A stretch of 53,507 bases of DNA from Psychromonas sp. SA13A (GCF_011378715.1 NZ_WTKU01000026.1:1-53507); one strand, 5' to 3'; positions 7,841-17,293 are shown, numbered from the stretch's first letter. Notes: generated by a model not told the origin, from the letters alone. Program-made: numbers and translations.

Positions 7841-9091
7841 TTATAATTGATAGCTCAACATAGTAATTAACGGCTCTTCAATGGCCTTAACTTGTGTATT
7901 TTGCTGATCCTTTGTGACATTTTTAGTATCCCTTTGTGAAGGTATCATGACGTCATTAAATGAAGCTTGCTGAGATAGTTCACTTTGACTCTTAAGTGCT
8001 CTATTTTCAGATGAAATACTGCCTTCTTTATTTGCGTTAAGGTTTTGCTTCTCGTTATGATCATTGTTAAATGATACAAAATCATTTAATACTAATTCAG
8101 TATTTACCTGTACGACTTCGTTATTCTGTTTTACTTTGGAAGGAATGAGCACTTGGGAATGAGCAGTCACTTGAGTGTTAGCATAATTAACAGAAGAAAC
8201 AGCTGCTTCAGTTTCATGAATAATGGCCTGTTGAGTTTCTCTCGCCTGTGCTTTTTTTATCTTGGCTAATTTTATTAATGCTAAGCGTTGTTCCGCTTTA
8301 TCTGTTTGTCTTTTAACGTTGACTGCTAATTTATCTAGTCCAGGCGCATAGGGGCTGACTTGTACTTTTCTCAAACCTTTATTATAAGTGCTTTCCTTTA
8401 ACTTCATTGCTTCATACTCACCTAATGTCACCAAAACAAGCTGTTGTTTTTCGACCCCATGCTCAATCAAATAATTAGCCACATTTTCAGCTCTTTTATG
8501 TGCAAGGCTTAAATTATAAGATGCCCTTCCAGACTTATCCGTATGGCCTATAACCTGCCACTTTTTCAATTTAGGTTGTTGCTTTATCAGGTCCACTGTA
8601 TCTAATAAGGCTAATTTATACTCAGGCGCAATCTTTGATGATGATAAAGCAAATAAAACGTTAGTGGTTTCTGTCTTTACTGTCGTAGGTTCAATAACCA
8701 TGGCTGTTGGACTTGGCTCTGATTTAGTTTTAGCCTTAAACTGATCTTTTGATTGATTCTGCGCTTTAAAATTATCTGCAGCATTATGTTGGGCTACTGT
8801 ATATGCCTCTTCTAGCAAGTTTTGTTCGGCGATAGCAGCCAGTTCATTGGCATCGGTGGTTAATAAACTGTTATCTGTTGCTCGTTTAAAAAAGATCACT
8901 TGTTGTGATCCTTGATCGTTATTATGTGCAGGTACTTTATAACTGCTTAAATAAGTAGAATAAGCTGAAGCCTGTTTAGTGCTTCTATATTCTTCTAACA
9001 AAACTAGGCCTCCCGTAACAGCCGAAAGTACGGCCACACCTAACAATGATTTTTTAAGGTGTGATAATGACGTTGATGTTTGTTTTGACAT
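7841..9091 (-). CDS. OmpA-domain envelope protein next to the pds regulators
   Basis: The 416-residue protein starts at the ATG at 9091, chosen over an upstream start because AAAGGAG stands seven bases ahead of it. A hydrophobic segment at about residues 17-33 is a signal or membrane anchor. An OmpA-like peptidoglycan-binding domain lies near the middle (VLFALSSSKI, then GHTDKSGRASYNLSLAHKRA, then GEYEA). A long Gln/Asn/Lys-rich and poorly conserved tail follows, so the OmpA domain is internal rather than C-terminal. It is divergent from pdsR. Dedicated proteobacterial sortase systems include an OmpA-family member (PdsO), but the length and tail differ from what I recall of that family, so the identity is left open. 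Confidence 0.75.
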   Translation of the reverse strand: MSKQTSTSLSHLKKSLLGVAVLSAVTGGLVLLEEYRSTKQASAYSTYLSSYKVPAHNNDQGSQQVIFFKRATDNSLLTTDANELAAIAEQNLLEEAYTVAQHNAADNFKAQNQSKDQFKAKTKSEPSPTAMVIEPTTVKTETTNVLFALSSSKIAPEYKLALLDTVDLIKQQPKLKKWQVIGHTDKSGRASYNLSLAHKRAENVANYLIEHGVEKQQLVLVTLGEYEAMKLKESTYNKGLRKVQVSPYAPGLDKLAVNVKRQTDKAEQRLALIKLAKIKKAQARETQQAIIHETEAAVSSVNYANTQVTAHSQVLIPSKVKQNNEVVQVNTELVLNDFVSFNNDHNEKQNLNANKEGSISSENRALKSQSELSQQASFNDVMIPSQRDTKNVTKDQQNTQVKAIEEPLITMLSYQL

Positions 9092-9178
9092 GCCAGACTC
9101 CTTTAACATTAAATATTGCAACTTAGGTTGCTGTTTAGATGTCAGTATTACAACAAACTTAAATGGCAAGATTAGGGA

Positions 9179-9223
9179 CAAAAAGTGGCAAACTACTGAT
9201 CAATAATGTTCAAAAAGTGGCAA
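9179..9223. promoter_or_regulatory. Two direct 13-bp repeats, 32 bp apart, ahead of the OmpA-domain gene
   Basis: CAAAAAGTGGCAA occurs at 9179-9191 and 9211-9223, a spacing of three helical turns. It lies 90-130 bases upstream of the OmpA-domain gene. The geometry suits an operator bound by a dimeric regulator such as the neighbouring response regulator. Confidence 0.45.
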
Positions 9224-9264
9224 TGCTATATTTAGCCAAACCTACTGATAAGATTTTTGTATAC

Positions 9265-9472
9265 TTAACCTCAATTCTGGTTAATGAAAGCGGAATTGAG
9301 GTTAGTTAAAATCATAAGATTATATTTTTTGGCTATACAGTGCCGTTAGTTATGCGTAGTTCAAGGTGAATTATTGAAGCAATAACGGGTTATTGAGAGA
9401 TAATTTAACGAATAAATCCACGGAAATAACGGTATTGTATCGCTTTGCTTATCCAGAACTGAGGTTACTTAA
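9265..9472. promoter_or_regulatory. Repeated GAATTGAGGTTA motif ahead of pdsR
   Basis: GAATTGAGGTTAGTTAA at 9293-9309 recurs with two changes at 9456-9472. An inverted copy of its first 13 bases lies at 9265-9277, making a 12-bp inverted repeat. The motif is a candidate binding site for PdsR or another local regulator. No confident -35/-10 pair was found. Confidence 0.4.
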
Positions 9473-9505
9473 CCTTCCACCAGCAATAAAGGAATAACAC
9501 TCAAT

Positions 9506-10243
9506 ATGAAACGTATTGCAATAATTGAAGATGACCATGCTATTCGTGAAAACTATATGGACCTAATGCAACGCTACGGTTATCAAGTAGAGGGTTATTC
9601 AGGTAGAGAGCAAGCGATGCTTGCCTTCAATAGCCGCTTGCCAGACTTAGCAGTGATTGATGTGGGTTTAGGGCACGAATACGATGGTGGTTTTTTGCTA
9701 TGTCAGCAGCTAAGACAAATATCAGCGAGTTTACCGATTATCTTTTTAACTGCCCGTGATAATGATTTTGATAGCATTTCCGGATTACGATTAGGGGCCG
9801 ATGATTATTTAAGTAAAGAAATTGGTTTAGAGCATTTAATGGTGCGTATTAGCGCTTTATTCAGACGTATCGGATTAAGTGAGAGCAATGCACAATCGCA
9901 GCATAATATTTTACAGCGTGGTGCATTAACCATTGATAATGACAAAATGCAGATTAGCTGGGAGGGTAACAATTTAGAAGTCACGATCACAGAATTTTGG
10001 ATTATTCACGCGCTCGCCCACAAATCAGGCGTAGTAAAAAGTCGCCAACAATTAATGAGCGATGCCAACATGGTGGTCGATGACAATACTATTACTTCTC
10101 ATATTAAAAGGATCCGTAAAAAATTCATGCAAATAGACCCGTTATTTGACGAGATAACCGCTATTTATGGTATGGGTTACCGTTGGGATATAAGTACTGA
10201 AACAGGAACACAACATACAGCGCAATCTTCATTATGCAATTAA
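9506..10243 (+). CDS. pdsR: PdsR-type response regulator (OmpR/PhoB class)
   Basis: The 245-residue protein has a receiver domain with the acidic pair IIEDD, phospho-acceptor in VIDVG (D52), LTARD and a KE motif. A winged-helix DNA-binding domain follows from about residue 140, with TITSHIKRIRKKF and the YGMGYRW hairpin. The sequence closely resembles the response regulator of the proteobacterial dedicated sortase system as I recall it (GLRLGADDYL; VDDxTITSHIKRIRKKF). It overlaps the histidine kinase gene by 10 bases, so the pair is translated together. The usual sortase and target genes are absent from both sides. Confidence 0.83.
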   Translation: MKRIAIIEDDHAIRENYMDLMQRYGYQVEGYSGREQAMLAFNSRLPDLAVIDVGLGHEYDGGFLLCQQLRQISASLPIIFLTARDNDFDSISGLRLGADDYLSKEIGLEHLMVRISALFRRIGLSESNAQSQHNILQRGALTIDNDKMQISWEGNNLEVTITEFWIIHALAHKSGVVKSRQQLMSDANMVVDDNTITSHIKRIRKKFMQIDPLFDEITAIYGMGYRWDISTETGTQHTAQSSLCN

Positions 10244-12462
10244 AGTGGGGTTTACGTGGCAAGGTATTAGCACTCAGTAGTTTATTATTGCTGTTGCCAT
10301 TATTTGCCTATCAGTTTGTGGTTGAGATGGAGAACTTTTTACGTGAAGGGCAACAACAAACGCTACTCGGTACCAGCAGCGCAATTGCTACTGCTTTACA
10401 TGAAAGGCCGAGTCTATTTAATGAGCACGCCAGTTTTTTGCCTAATGTCACTAAAGGCCAAGATTTATATGTTCATAATCTTGAGCAAGCCATTCGCTTA
10501 GATGCGAATAATGAGGATTGGGGAGTAAATCGAGGGTTTATAAATAGTTATCAAAATGATCAACTTGAAGCACAAAAAGAAAAAACGAACACAAATAATG
10601 TACACTTTAATCAATTATTAGGTAAGCGAGACGGTTTCTTATACGCGCATTTTGAAGTCTTTAATCAACATCCAATTACACGAGGAAAAAGGTCAACTCA
10701 AGTTACCGACAATGACCATTTAATTATTGCCATGAGTTCGCCCGAAGGCTTGCTGCAACGTTATATTATTTCGGTCGCGAATGACGGCTGGTTTAATGCT
10801 TACCGGTATCCGCAACATAGTATTTACGCAACAAACCTAACGCGAGAAAAGTCCATTCAAGGTATCTGGCAATCTACGAAACAGGGTTACAATATTGAGT
10901 TACGCATACCACTTACATTATTAGGCGATAAGCTTGGTTTTCAACTCAACACAGCCTCGACATTGAATTCAAAGCAGATAGACAATGCAATCAGCACGTC
11001 TAATTTATTAGATATCAGTAAACTCGGCAGCGTATTGATCCCTTCTCCTGAGATAGAGCAAATACTCTTAGCAATGCGTCATACACGTGCAAGGCTTTGG
11101 GTGGTTGATAGGCACCAACGTGTTATCGCACAAGCTGGAGATATTCATCAAGCAACAGGGATTTGGCCTGCAGAATCAACTAATGTTCAAGAGGCCAGCT
11201 TCTGGACCAAGATTGAAACAAGATTTTTATCACCAATCTATTCACTGTTATTAGAACAACCAGAAAATCATTTTATAGATAAAAACCAACACACCACACA
11301 ACTTAATAATAACCTCGTAAAACAAGCATTAGCAGGAAAAGCGGCCACCCAATGGCGTTTAAGTAGTGATAAAAAAGTATCTATTCTCAGTGCAACTCAC
11401 CCAATATTTGTTCATGATAAAGTAGTCGGTGTAGTGATAGCAGAGGAAACTAATAACGGCATCATCACATTACGTAACCAAGCCTTACAAAAGATGTTCA
11501 GCGTATTATTAGCTGTTATTTTTGTCGCAGGTGTTCTGCTATTTTTATTCCTCTCCACTGTTATCAACCGAGTTCGTGCTTTGCGTGACCAAAGTGAACA
11601 AATACTAGATAAAAATGGGCGTCTGAAGGGCACATTTGTTGCCAGTAAACACAGTGATGAAATTGGCGACCTATCACGCAGCATGGCAGGTATGGTTCAA
11701 CGCTTGGGTCAATATCATCACTATGTTGAGCAGCTATCTTCTCGATTATCTCATGAGTTAAGAACGCCTGTCGCCGTAGTGCGCTCTTCATTGGAGAACT
11801 TATCTTTATTACCCTGCAACGATCAACAACAAAAATACATCGAACGTTCTCAACAAGGTATTCAACGACTCAGCAAAATACTTACTAGCATGAGTGAAGC
11901 CAGTCGCATTGAGCAAAGTTTACAACAAGCGGAAAAACAACAAATAGACCTGCGCACATTATTAGACAGTTGTTTGCAAGGATATGAAATGGTGTATCCA
12001 CAATCCACATTTGAAAAGCACCTTGGTGAGGCCCCTGCCTTAATTAATGCAGATCCTGATTTTTTAGTGCAGATGTTAGACAAAATCATTAGTAATGCGG
12101 TTGAATTTTCTATTTCTAAACAAGCGATTGTTATCAGCTTAGAGAAAGTGACGAGTAATTTATCGTACGTTGGCAGTAAAACAGTGAGTAGTAAAACATT
12201 AGGTAGCACTCAACAAACTGATCACATCAGTCTAAGTATTACTAATCAAGGTGTATTGTTAAGTTCAGACAATAATCAGGATTTATTTCAATCAATGGTA
12301 TCTGTGCGCCCTGCTTCTCAACAACATGATACTCACCTAGGTTTAGGTCTTTATATTGCCAAAATGATTTGTGAACACCATCAAGCGACTTTAACTATCG
12401 AAAACAATAGCGACTTGACGGGCGTCACCGTAACCATTACCTTGCCCCTTATTCACTCTTAA
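10234..12462 (+). CDS. pdsS: PdsS-type sensor histidine kinase
   Basis: The 742-residue protein has one transmembrane helix near residues 10-27 and a large periplasmic region to about 405. That region contains an LDANNEDWG stretch and beta-rich segments resembling a carbohydrate-binding or DOMON-like fold. A second membrane helix lies near 420-440, followed by HAMP, an H box (RLSHELRTPVAVV), an N box (ISNAVEFS), a G1 box in which the usual DxG is replaced by TNQG, and G2 (HLGLGLYIAK). The opening (GLRGKV, then TALHERPSLFN) is characteristic of the dedicated sortase-system kinase. It probably phosphorylates the adjacent PdsR. The signal is unknown; the periplasmic domain suggests a cell-surface ligand. 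Confidence 0.82.
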   Translation: MQLKWGLRGKVLALSSLLLLLPLFAYQFVVEMENFLREGQQQTLLGTSSAIATALHERPSLFNEHASFLPNVTKGQDLYVHNLEQAIRLDANNEDWGVNRGFINSYQNDQLEAQKEKTNTNNVHFNQLLGKRDGFLYAHFEVFNQHPITRGKRSTQVTDNDHLIIAMSSPEGLLQRYIISVANDGWFNAYRYPQHSIYATNLTREKSIQGIWQSTKQGYNIELRIPLTLLGDKLGFQLNTASTLNSKQIDNAISTSNLLDISKLGSVLIPSPEIEQILLAMRHTRARLWVVDRHQRVIAQAGDIHQATGIWPAESTNVQEASFWTKIETRFLSPIYSLLLEQPENHFIDKNQHTTQLNNNLVKQALAGKAATQWRLSSDKKVSILSATHPIFVHDKVVGVVIAEETNNGIITLRNQALQKMFSVLLAVIFVAGVLLFLFLSTVINRVRALRDQSEQILDKNGRLKGTFVASKHSDEIGDLSRSMAGMVQRLGQYHHYVEQLSSRLSHELRTPVAVVRSSLENLSLLPCNDQQQKYIERSQQGIQRLSKILTSMSEASRIEQSLQQAEKQQIDLRTLLDSCLQGYEMVYPQSTFEKHLGEAPALINADPDFLVQMLDKIISNAVEFSISKQAIVISLEKVTSNLSYVGSKTVSSKTLGSTQQTDHISLSITNQGVLLSSDNNQDLFQSMVSVRPASQQHDTHLGLGLYIAKMICEHHQATLTIENNSDLTGVTVTITLPLIHS

Positions 12463-12518
12463 TTGTTATCACTCAACAATAATTGAAACTGACCACTTAT
12501 ATTAATACAGGAATCTTT

Positions 12519-13472
12519 ATGCGCGTATTGGCCACTTCAAAGAAAGCTCAGTTTGCTTTAACAGAACTTAGTCAAGTTCAACAATATTTTGTACAAAAAC
12601 TACAGAAGCTTTCTACTGGCACTGAATTTAAAAGTGTTGAATGGTTAAGAGATAATGGCACTCATGGTGGAGGTCAACGTTTCGAAGCAACCACTAATAT
12701 GGTTTTTAATCGCGCTTCTGTTAACGTATCGCAAGTACAATATGAGGATAAGCCTGATAAAGCTTTTTTATCGGCAACCGCTTTATCTACCATTATTCAT
12801 CCTCAACATCCGCTTGCTCCTTCAATCCATATTCACGTGAGCTGGACGGAACTTAAAAATGGACAACAATACTGGCGTTTAATGGCGGATTTGAATCCTG
12901 CCATTGCTGATGCTTCGGATAATTTACTCTTTAACAATATGTTACAACAAGCCAGTGGAGAGTATTTTGAAAGTGGTATTGCACAAGGTGAAGCATATTT
13001 CTTCATTCCTGCATTAAATAAACACCGTGGAGTGAGTCATTTTTACTTAGAAGGTTTTACCGGTAATGAGCACACACCTGAATATTTTGGAATTGATTTT
13101 GCCACCCAGGCTATCGACTGTTATATCGCTATCTTAAACGATAAATTCAGTCGCTTACCGCCACCTTCAGATCAAGAATTGCAGCAACAATTAGATTATC
13201 ACACGCTCTATTTTTACCAAGTACTGACCTTGGATAAAGGCACAACTGCAGGGCTGTTAATTCATAGCCAAAATGATGTCGGCACATTAGGCTCTTTACC
13301 TGCTTATATTAATCGAGATTTGTTAGCGAGCTGGGTAGCTCACTCGCCATCAGAAAAACAGCCTTTAGTACAATCCTTGGTGGATCTGTTACCGCCACAA
13401 AAAAGTGTGCACGTTGACGCTAATATTAAAGCGAATATTGCGCAGGCTATACGACAACATTATACAGCTTGA
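12519..13472 (+). CDS. Divergent HemF-like coproporphyrinogen oxidase homologue
   Basis: The 317-residue protein starts at the ATG at 12519, which has AGGA upstream; a TTG further upstream has no ribosome site. The HemF layout is visible: RDNGTHGGGQRF, then ASVNVSQV, then IIHPQHPLAPSIHIHVSW, then ADLNP, and a late LGSLP segment. True HemF converts coproporphyrinogen III to protoporphyrinogen IX with oxygen. Several positions differ: DLNP stands where DLTP is usual, and the following HFH/CD segment cannot be found. It is therefore either a paralogue with altered activity or a strongly diverged enzyme. It follows pdsS by 56 bases and could be read through from it. Confidence 0.68.
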   Translation: MRVLATSKKAQFALTELSQVQQYFVQKLQKLSTGTEFKSVEWLRDNGTHGGGQRFEATTNMVFNRASVNVSQVQYEDKPDKAFLSATALSTIIHPQHPLAPSIHIHVSWTELKNGQQYWRLMADLNPAIADASDNLLFNNMLQQASGEYFESGIAQGEAYFFIPALNKHRGVSHFYLEGFTGNEHTPEYFGIDFATQAIDCYIAILNDKFSRLPPPSDQELQQQLDYHTLYFYQVLTLDKGTTAGLLIHSQNDVGTLGSLPAYINRDLLASWVAHSPSEKQPLVQSLVDLLPPQKSVHVDANIKANIAQAIRQHYTA

Positions 13473-13566
13473 TTTTGAACACTAACCGCTATCACTACTA
13501 GTAATAGCTAACAATAATCACTAACAGCTATCTATAAACGTTATTTGTAAGCATTGTGTATAGGTT

Positions 13567-13619
13567 AATTGAGCATCGAGTTTAAGCTTTTATTAAAAAA
13601 ACTCGATGCTCAATTTTAC
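13567..13619 (+). terminator. Hairpin terminator after the HemF-like gene
   Basis: A perfect 17-bp stem (13567-13583 with 13599-13615) has a 15-base loop and is followed by TTTT-type sequence. It separates the HemF-like gene from pyrC. Confidence 0.75.
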
Positions 13620-13739
13620 TAAAAACATAATACAATCAACGTGATTAATGATAACCACTTAACTAGACCTTTACTTCACCTTTTTATACTTCTAAAATCA
13701 TCCCCACACTTCCTTCCCCCTTATTATGCGGAGCATTTT

Positions 13740-14771
13740 ATGAGCAGCACACTAACCATTACTCGACCAGACGATTGGCATGTACATTTACGTGATGGAG
13801 ATGTATTAAAAGATACCGTTCGTGATACTAGTCGTTACATGGGTCGCGCGATTGTTATGCCAAATTTAGTGCCTCCCGTGATGACAACCGACAGTGCATT
13901 AGCTTATCGTGAGCGGATTTTAGCGGAGCAACCACAAGCCACCTTTACGCCATTAATGGTTATTTATTTAACCGATAACACCAGTGCCGAAGAGATACAA
14001 AAAGCCAAAGCATCAGGCCATGTGTATGCAGCTAAGCTTTACCCAGCTGGCGCGACCACAAACTCTGATTCAGGGGTGACGGATGTTAATAATATCAAAG
14101 CAGCGCTACAGGCAATGCAAGATGTTAATATGCCATTATTGGTACATGGTGAAGTAACTGCACACGACGTTGATATTTTTGACCGTGAAGAGGTCTTTTT
14201 GAAAGAAGTACTTGCTCCTATCGTGGCAAGTTATCCGAACCTTAAAATAGTGCTTGAACATATTACAACGGCAAATGCCGTAGAGTTTGTTAACCAAGCA
14301 AGCGACAATGTGGCAGCGACCATCACTGCGCATCATTTAATGTTTAACCGCAATCATATGTTAGTGGGAGGCATTAAGCCGCATTTTTATTGCCTGCCTA
14401 TCCTAAAACGCAATACACACCAAGCAGCGCTTGTTAAAGCGGCAACCAGTGGTAGCAAGAAATTCTTTTTAGGGACAGATTCTGCGCCGCATAGCATTGG
14501 CGCTAAAGAATCAGCATGTGGATGTGCTGGTTCTTATACTGCATTTGCTGCTTTAGAGTTATATGCCGAAGTATTTGAAGCTGAAAATGCTCTCGATAAA
14601 CTAGAGGGTTTTGCAAGTTTTAATGGTCCAGATTTTTATCAACTAGCACGGAATACAGATTCCGTGACATTAGAGAAATTATCGTGGGATGTGCCTGCAA
14701 CATTACAATTTGGTAATGATGTGGTTGTGCCTATTAAAGCTAATGAAACAATGACTTGGAAAGTATTATAA
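13740..14771 (+). CDS. pyrC: Dihydroorotase
   Basis: The 343-residue enzyme cyclises carbamoyl-aspartate to dihydroorotate in pyrimidine synthesis. The start at 13740 has GGAG eight bases ahead and gives the normal E. coli-type length; a longer frame adds 33 non-conserved residues. Zinc ligands are the HVH pair in [11 protein letters not shown] (residues 14 and 16), the carboxylated lysine in [17 protein letters not shown], the histidines in LVHGEV and LEHITT, and the aspartate in GTDSAPH. The gene stands alone between two hairpins. Confidence 0.96.
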   Translation: MSSTLTITRPDDWHVHLRDGDVLKDTVRDTSRYMGRAIVMPNLVPPVMTTDSALAYRERILAEQPQATFTPLMVIYLTDNTSAEEIQKAKASGHVYAAKLYPAGATTNSDSGVTDVNNIKAALQAMQDVNMPLLVHGEVTAHDVDIFDREEVFLKEVLAPIVASYPNLKIVLEHITTANAVEFVNQASDNVAATITAHHLMFNRNHMLVGGIKPHFYCLPILKRNTHQAALVKAATSGSKKFFLGTDSAPHSIGAKESACGCAGSYTAFAALELYAEVFEAENALDKLEGFASFNGPDFYQLARNTDSVTLEKLSWDVPATLQFGNDVVVPIKANETMTWKVL

Positions 14772-14862
14772 TTTTTTCTGATTGGCTGTTAACTATTAAC
14801 GAGATATTCGCTGATAGTTAATATAACCCTATTCATTTGATTTAGTTTAATTTGAATGGATA

Positions 14863-14895
14863 ATTATTGGTACAGATAAATTCTGTACCAATAAT
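14863..14895. terminator. Hairpin between converging pyrC and yiaV
   Basis: A perfect 13-bp inverted repeat (14863-14875 with 14883-14895) has a seven-base loop but no clear T-run on either strand. Its position between two converging genes suggests a shared terminator or transcript end. Confidence 0.5.
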
Positions 14896-14994
14896 AAATA
14901 TTTTATAGCGATAACAGGGTAACCGAATCGATTACTCTACTTTTACAAGCAAGCTTTATCATCTCGTATTTTACCTATTTACCTTTACCTGCTA

Positions 14995-16014
14995 TTAGTG
15001 GATAGGAAAAACATAAGATGCCCATGATGACATGCGTAATAATACTTTGCGGATGATAGTCAGCTCCTCTAATTCTTCTGAATACACTGCACTTTGTCCA
15101 TATGCACCTAGCGGTAAAAGATCACGGTATTGTTCAAAATTAGGGTCTTTAATCTCAAATACAACAGAAATTTCACCCACATGAGACGAAATAAGATCAA
15201 CTGAAGATCTATTAGATTTAACTGCCCCTTCTGCAATATTCGAGACCTTAGCAACTTCAGCGGCAAATACTTTTCCAGGCAAGGCATCAAATATTAACTC
15301 TGCGTCATAACCAGCTTTGATTTGTAAAATTTTATTTTGAGGATACCAACTAGCATACTGAAATGAGCTATCTTGAATAAAGAGCATCGCAGGGTTTGTT
15401 GGCATGGAGGCAACATGTAAACCAGGAAATACCGATATTTGAGTGACATAACCATCACTGTGTGCTCGAACAATTGTATTTCTTAAGTTATAAGTGGCCT
15501 CGCTTAATTGTGTATTTAAATCATCAATTATTGCAGCAGCTTTAGCGCTATCAATATCTACTCGCTTGTCTGCATTTGCAGTTTGTAACTCTCGCCCATT
15601 TAACTCTTGTGTACTTAATGTTTGCTTACTTAGCTCTTCTTTACTCAGATCTAGTGCACTTAAATATTGTTGCTTTGCAGTCACGATTTGCGCCGTTAAT
15701 TGTGCGACTTTATTTTGATAAGGTAACGGATCAATTCTGAATAAAATATCCCCCTTATTAATACGAGTATTCGCAGTTATATCAACTGAGAGAACAGTAC
15801 CTTGAACGACAGGGACAATCGGTGTAGTTACAAAATATTGTTTACTCGAGTCTGAATAAGGATGAGTATAGTTAATCAATAAAATTAACGAACTCACTAA
15901 CACCGCTCCACCTACTATAGCGGTAGGAACTGTCCAGCGATTAAATGGAATACCAAACACTCTGAATATAACCACACAAATTGATAGGTAGCTTAACGTT
16001 ATCAACCAATCCAT
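14995..16014 (-). CDS. yiaV: HlyD-family membrane fusion protein (YiaV type)
   Basis: The 339-residue protein has two N-terminal hydrophobic segments (about 1-20 and 28-48), then the barrel-sandwich half FVTTPIVPVVQGTVLSVDITANTRINKGDILFRIDP split here by motif: PIVPVVQGTV and INKGDILFRIDPLPYQ. A short coiled-coil hairpin follows (about 80-150) and then the second half near VRAHSDGYVTQISVFPG. Such proteins bridge inner-membrane exporters to the envelope, but no transporter is adjacent. It starts on the TAATG that ends the DUF3302 gene, so the two are translationally coupled, as in E. coli yiaWV. Substrate unknown. Confidence 0.85.
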   Translation of the reverse strand: MDWLITLSYLSICVVIFRVFGIPFNRWTVPTAIVGGAVLVSSLILLINYTHPYSDSSKQYFVTTPIVPVVQGTVLSVDITANTRINKGDILFRIDPLPYQNKVAQLTAQIVTAKQQYLSALDLSKEELSKQTLSTQELNGRELQTANADKRVDIDSAKAAAIIDDLNTQLSEATYNLRNTIVRAHSDGYVTQISVFPGLHVASMPTNPAMLFIQDSSFQYASWYPQNKILQIKAGYDAELIFDALPGKVFAAEVAKVSNIAEGAVKSNRSSVDLISSHVGEISVVFEIKDPNFEQYRDLLPLGAYGQSAVYSEELEELTIIRKVLLRMSSWASYVFPIH

Positions 16015-16520
16015 TATTTATCTCCTTGCTGTTGTTCAAGGTTTAATTTGTCTATATCTTCGAATAATTGTGAGGTTTGTTTATCAAAATCTTCTACCTC
16101 ATTATCGACTTTAAAATCAATATCATCTTCAGAAGCGATATTTTTCTCAGCTACTGCTTTCACTTTTTCAGAGGATTTGATTGATAAGGCAGTTTCGATC
16201 GTTTCAACTCGATGTTGCAGATTGATAAGGTTTTGTAAGTTAATCAATTGAAGGTTGGTTTCTTTGCTTGTAACTGATTCTGTATTGTCAGTTCCGCCCC
16301 AACTTCTATTTTGACGGTGTGACGTTGCCCAGATCCATAAAAATGGCCATAGGATATGGAGAGTTAATAAACTGATCCACCCCGCTACTTGTAACGCATC
16401 TTGTTGTGGATGATTACGTTCCTTCGCCATTTTATAGGGAATGTCATGTATAGCGACCATTCCATAAAATAAGGTAACGAATATAAATACTAATATTCCT
16501 AAAGCGATATATTCAAGCAT
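16014..16520 (-). CDS. yiaW: DUF3302 small membrane protein (YiaW type)
   Basis: The 168-residue protein has two transmembrane helices (about 1-22 and 45-65) flanking a basic MAKERNHPQQDA loop, the DUF3302 core. A C-terminal extension of roughly 90 residues is predicted to be coiled coil and then acidic; E. coli YiaW lacks it. It shares its stop codon with the start of the HlyD-like partner, and AGGA precedes its ATG. The role is unknown; co-occurrence suggests it helps the fusion protein assemble. Confidence 0.82.
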   Translation of the reverse strand: MLEYIALGILVFIFVTLFYGMVAIHDIPYKMAKERNHPQQDALQVAGWISLLTLHILWPFLWIWATSHRQNRSWGGTDNTESVTSKETNLQLINLQNLINLQHRVETIETALSIKSSEKVKAVAEKNIASEDDIDFKVDNEVEDFDKQTSQLFEDIDKLNLEQQQGDK

Positions 16521-16664
16521 ATTACGTCCTGTAAATGATATTAATTTGTTATTAGTATCGCAGAAATTAGAAAGCCCATCACGTAATTCCTTTAAATATC
16601 ATAAAGTAATCACATAACGGGCTTAATATTAAAAATGTTCTCTAATATTTAATAACTTAAATCG

Positions 16665-17264
16665 TTATTTATCTTCGAATAATGGCATTTTCTTCAAGTA
16701 AGTTGTTAACAGTACAATACGAACACCGTTAACACGCCCTTCAATATGTTCTGGGTTATCAGTTAACGAAATATTACGCACTGGCGTTCCACGCTTAGCA
16801 GTAAAATTACCGCCTTTTACTTCCAAGTCTTTAATTAACGTTACGTTATCACCCGCTAATAACACGACACCGTTTGAATCACGAGTTGGGGCAACATCTT
16901 CAATTTCATCGGCAGCAACACCATAGTCAGCCCAAGCTTTTTGCTCATCTTCCATGTACATCATATCTAATAGATCTTGAGCCCAAACTTCACCCGCTTT
17001 ACTTAAACGTGTTAATAAACGAAATGCAGTTACTTGCACAGCAGGAACTTGGCTCCACATGCTATCGTTAAGGCAACGCCAATGGTTATTATCCATCTCA
17101 ACTGTTTTTTCGATTTGAGGTAAACAAGTAGAACACACTAACACTGATTTATCTGAGTTAGGTTCTTTAACAGGTGGCACTTCGAAAATAGACAGTTCAT
17201 TAGTCGATGAACATAATTCACAACATCCATTACTACGTTCTGTTAAAGCTGCATTGATCGGCAT
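16665..17264 (-). CDS. yjdM: PhnA/YjdM-type zinc-ribbon protein
   Basis: The 199-residue protein opens with a zinc ribbon (CCELC near residue 15 and CSTC near 45). A middle helical segment follows (WSQVPAVQVTAFRLLTRL), then the PhnA C-terminal SH3-like domain (DSNGVVLLAGDNVTLIKDLEVKG). Despite the name, this family is not needed for phosphonate use and its function is unclear. The C-terminal domain (GDNVTLIKDL through TYLKK) is very typical. It appears to be a single-gene unit. Confidence 0.88.
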   Translation of the reverse strand: MPINAALTERSNGCCELCSSTNELSIFEVPPVKEPNSDKSVLVCSTCLPQIEKTVEMDNNHWRCLNDSMWSQVPAVQVTAFRLLTRLSKAGEVWAQDLLDMMYMEDEQKAWADYGVAADEIEDVAPTRDSNGVVLLAGDNVTLIKDLEVKGGNFTAKRGTPVRNISLTDNPEHIEGRVNGVRIVLLTTYLKKMPLFEDK

Positions 17265-17293
17265 AATATGACCTTATAGTTAGTAGGGTAAAT

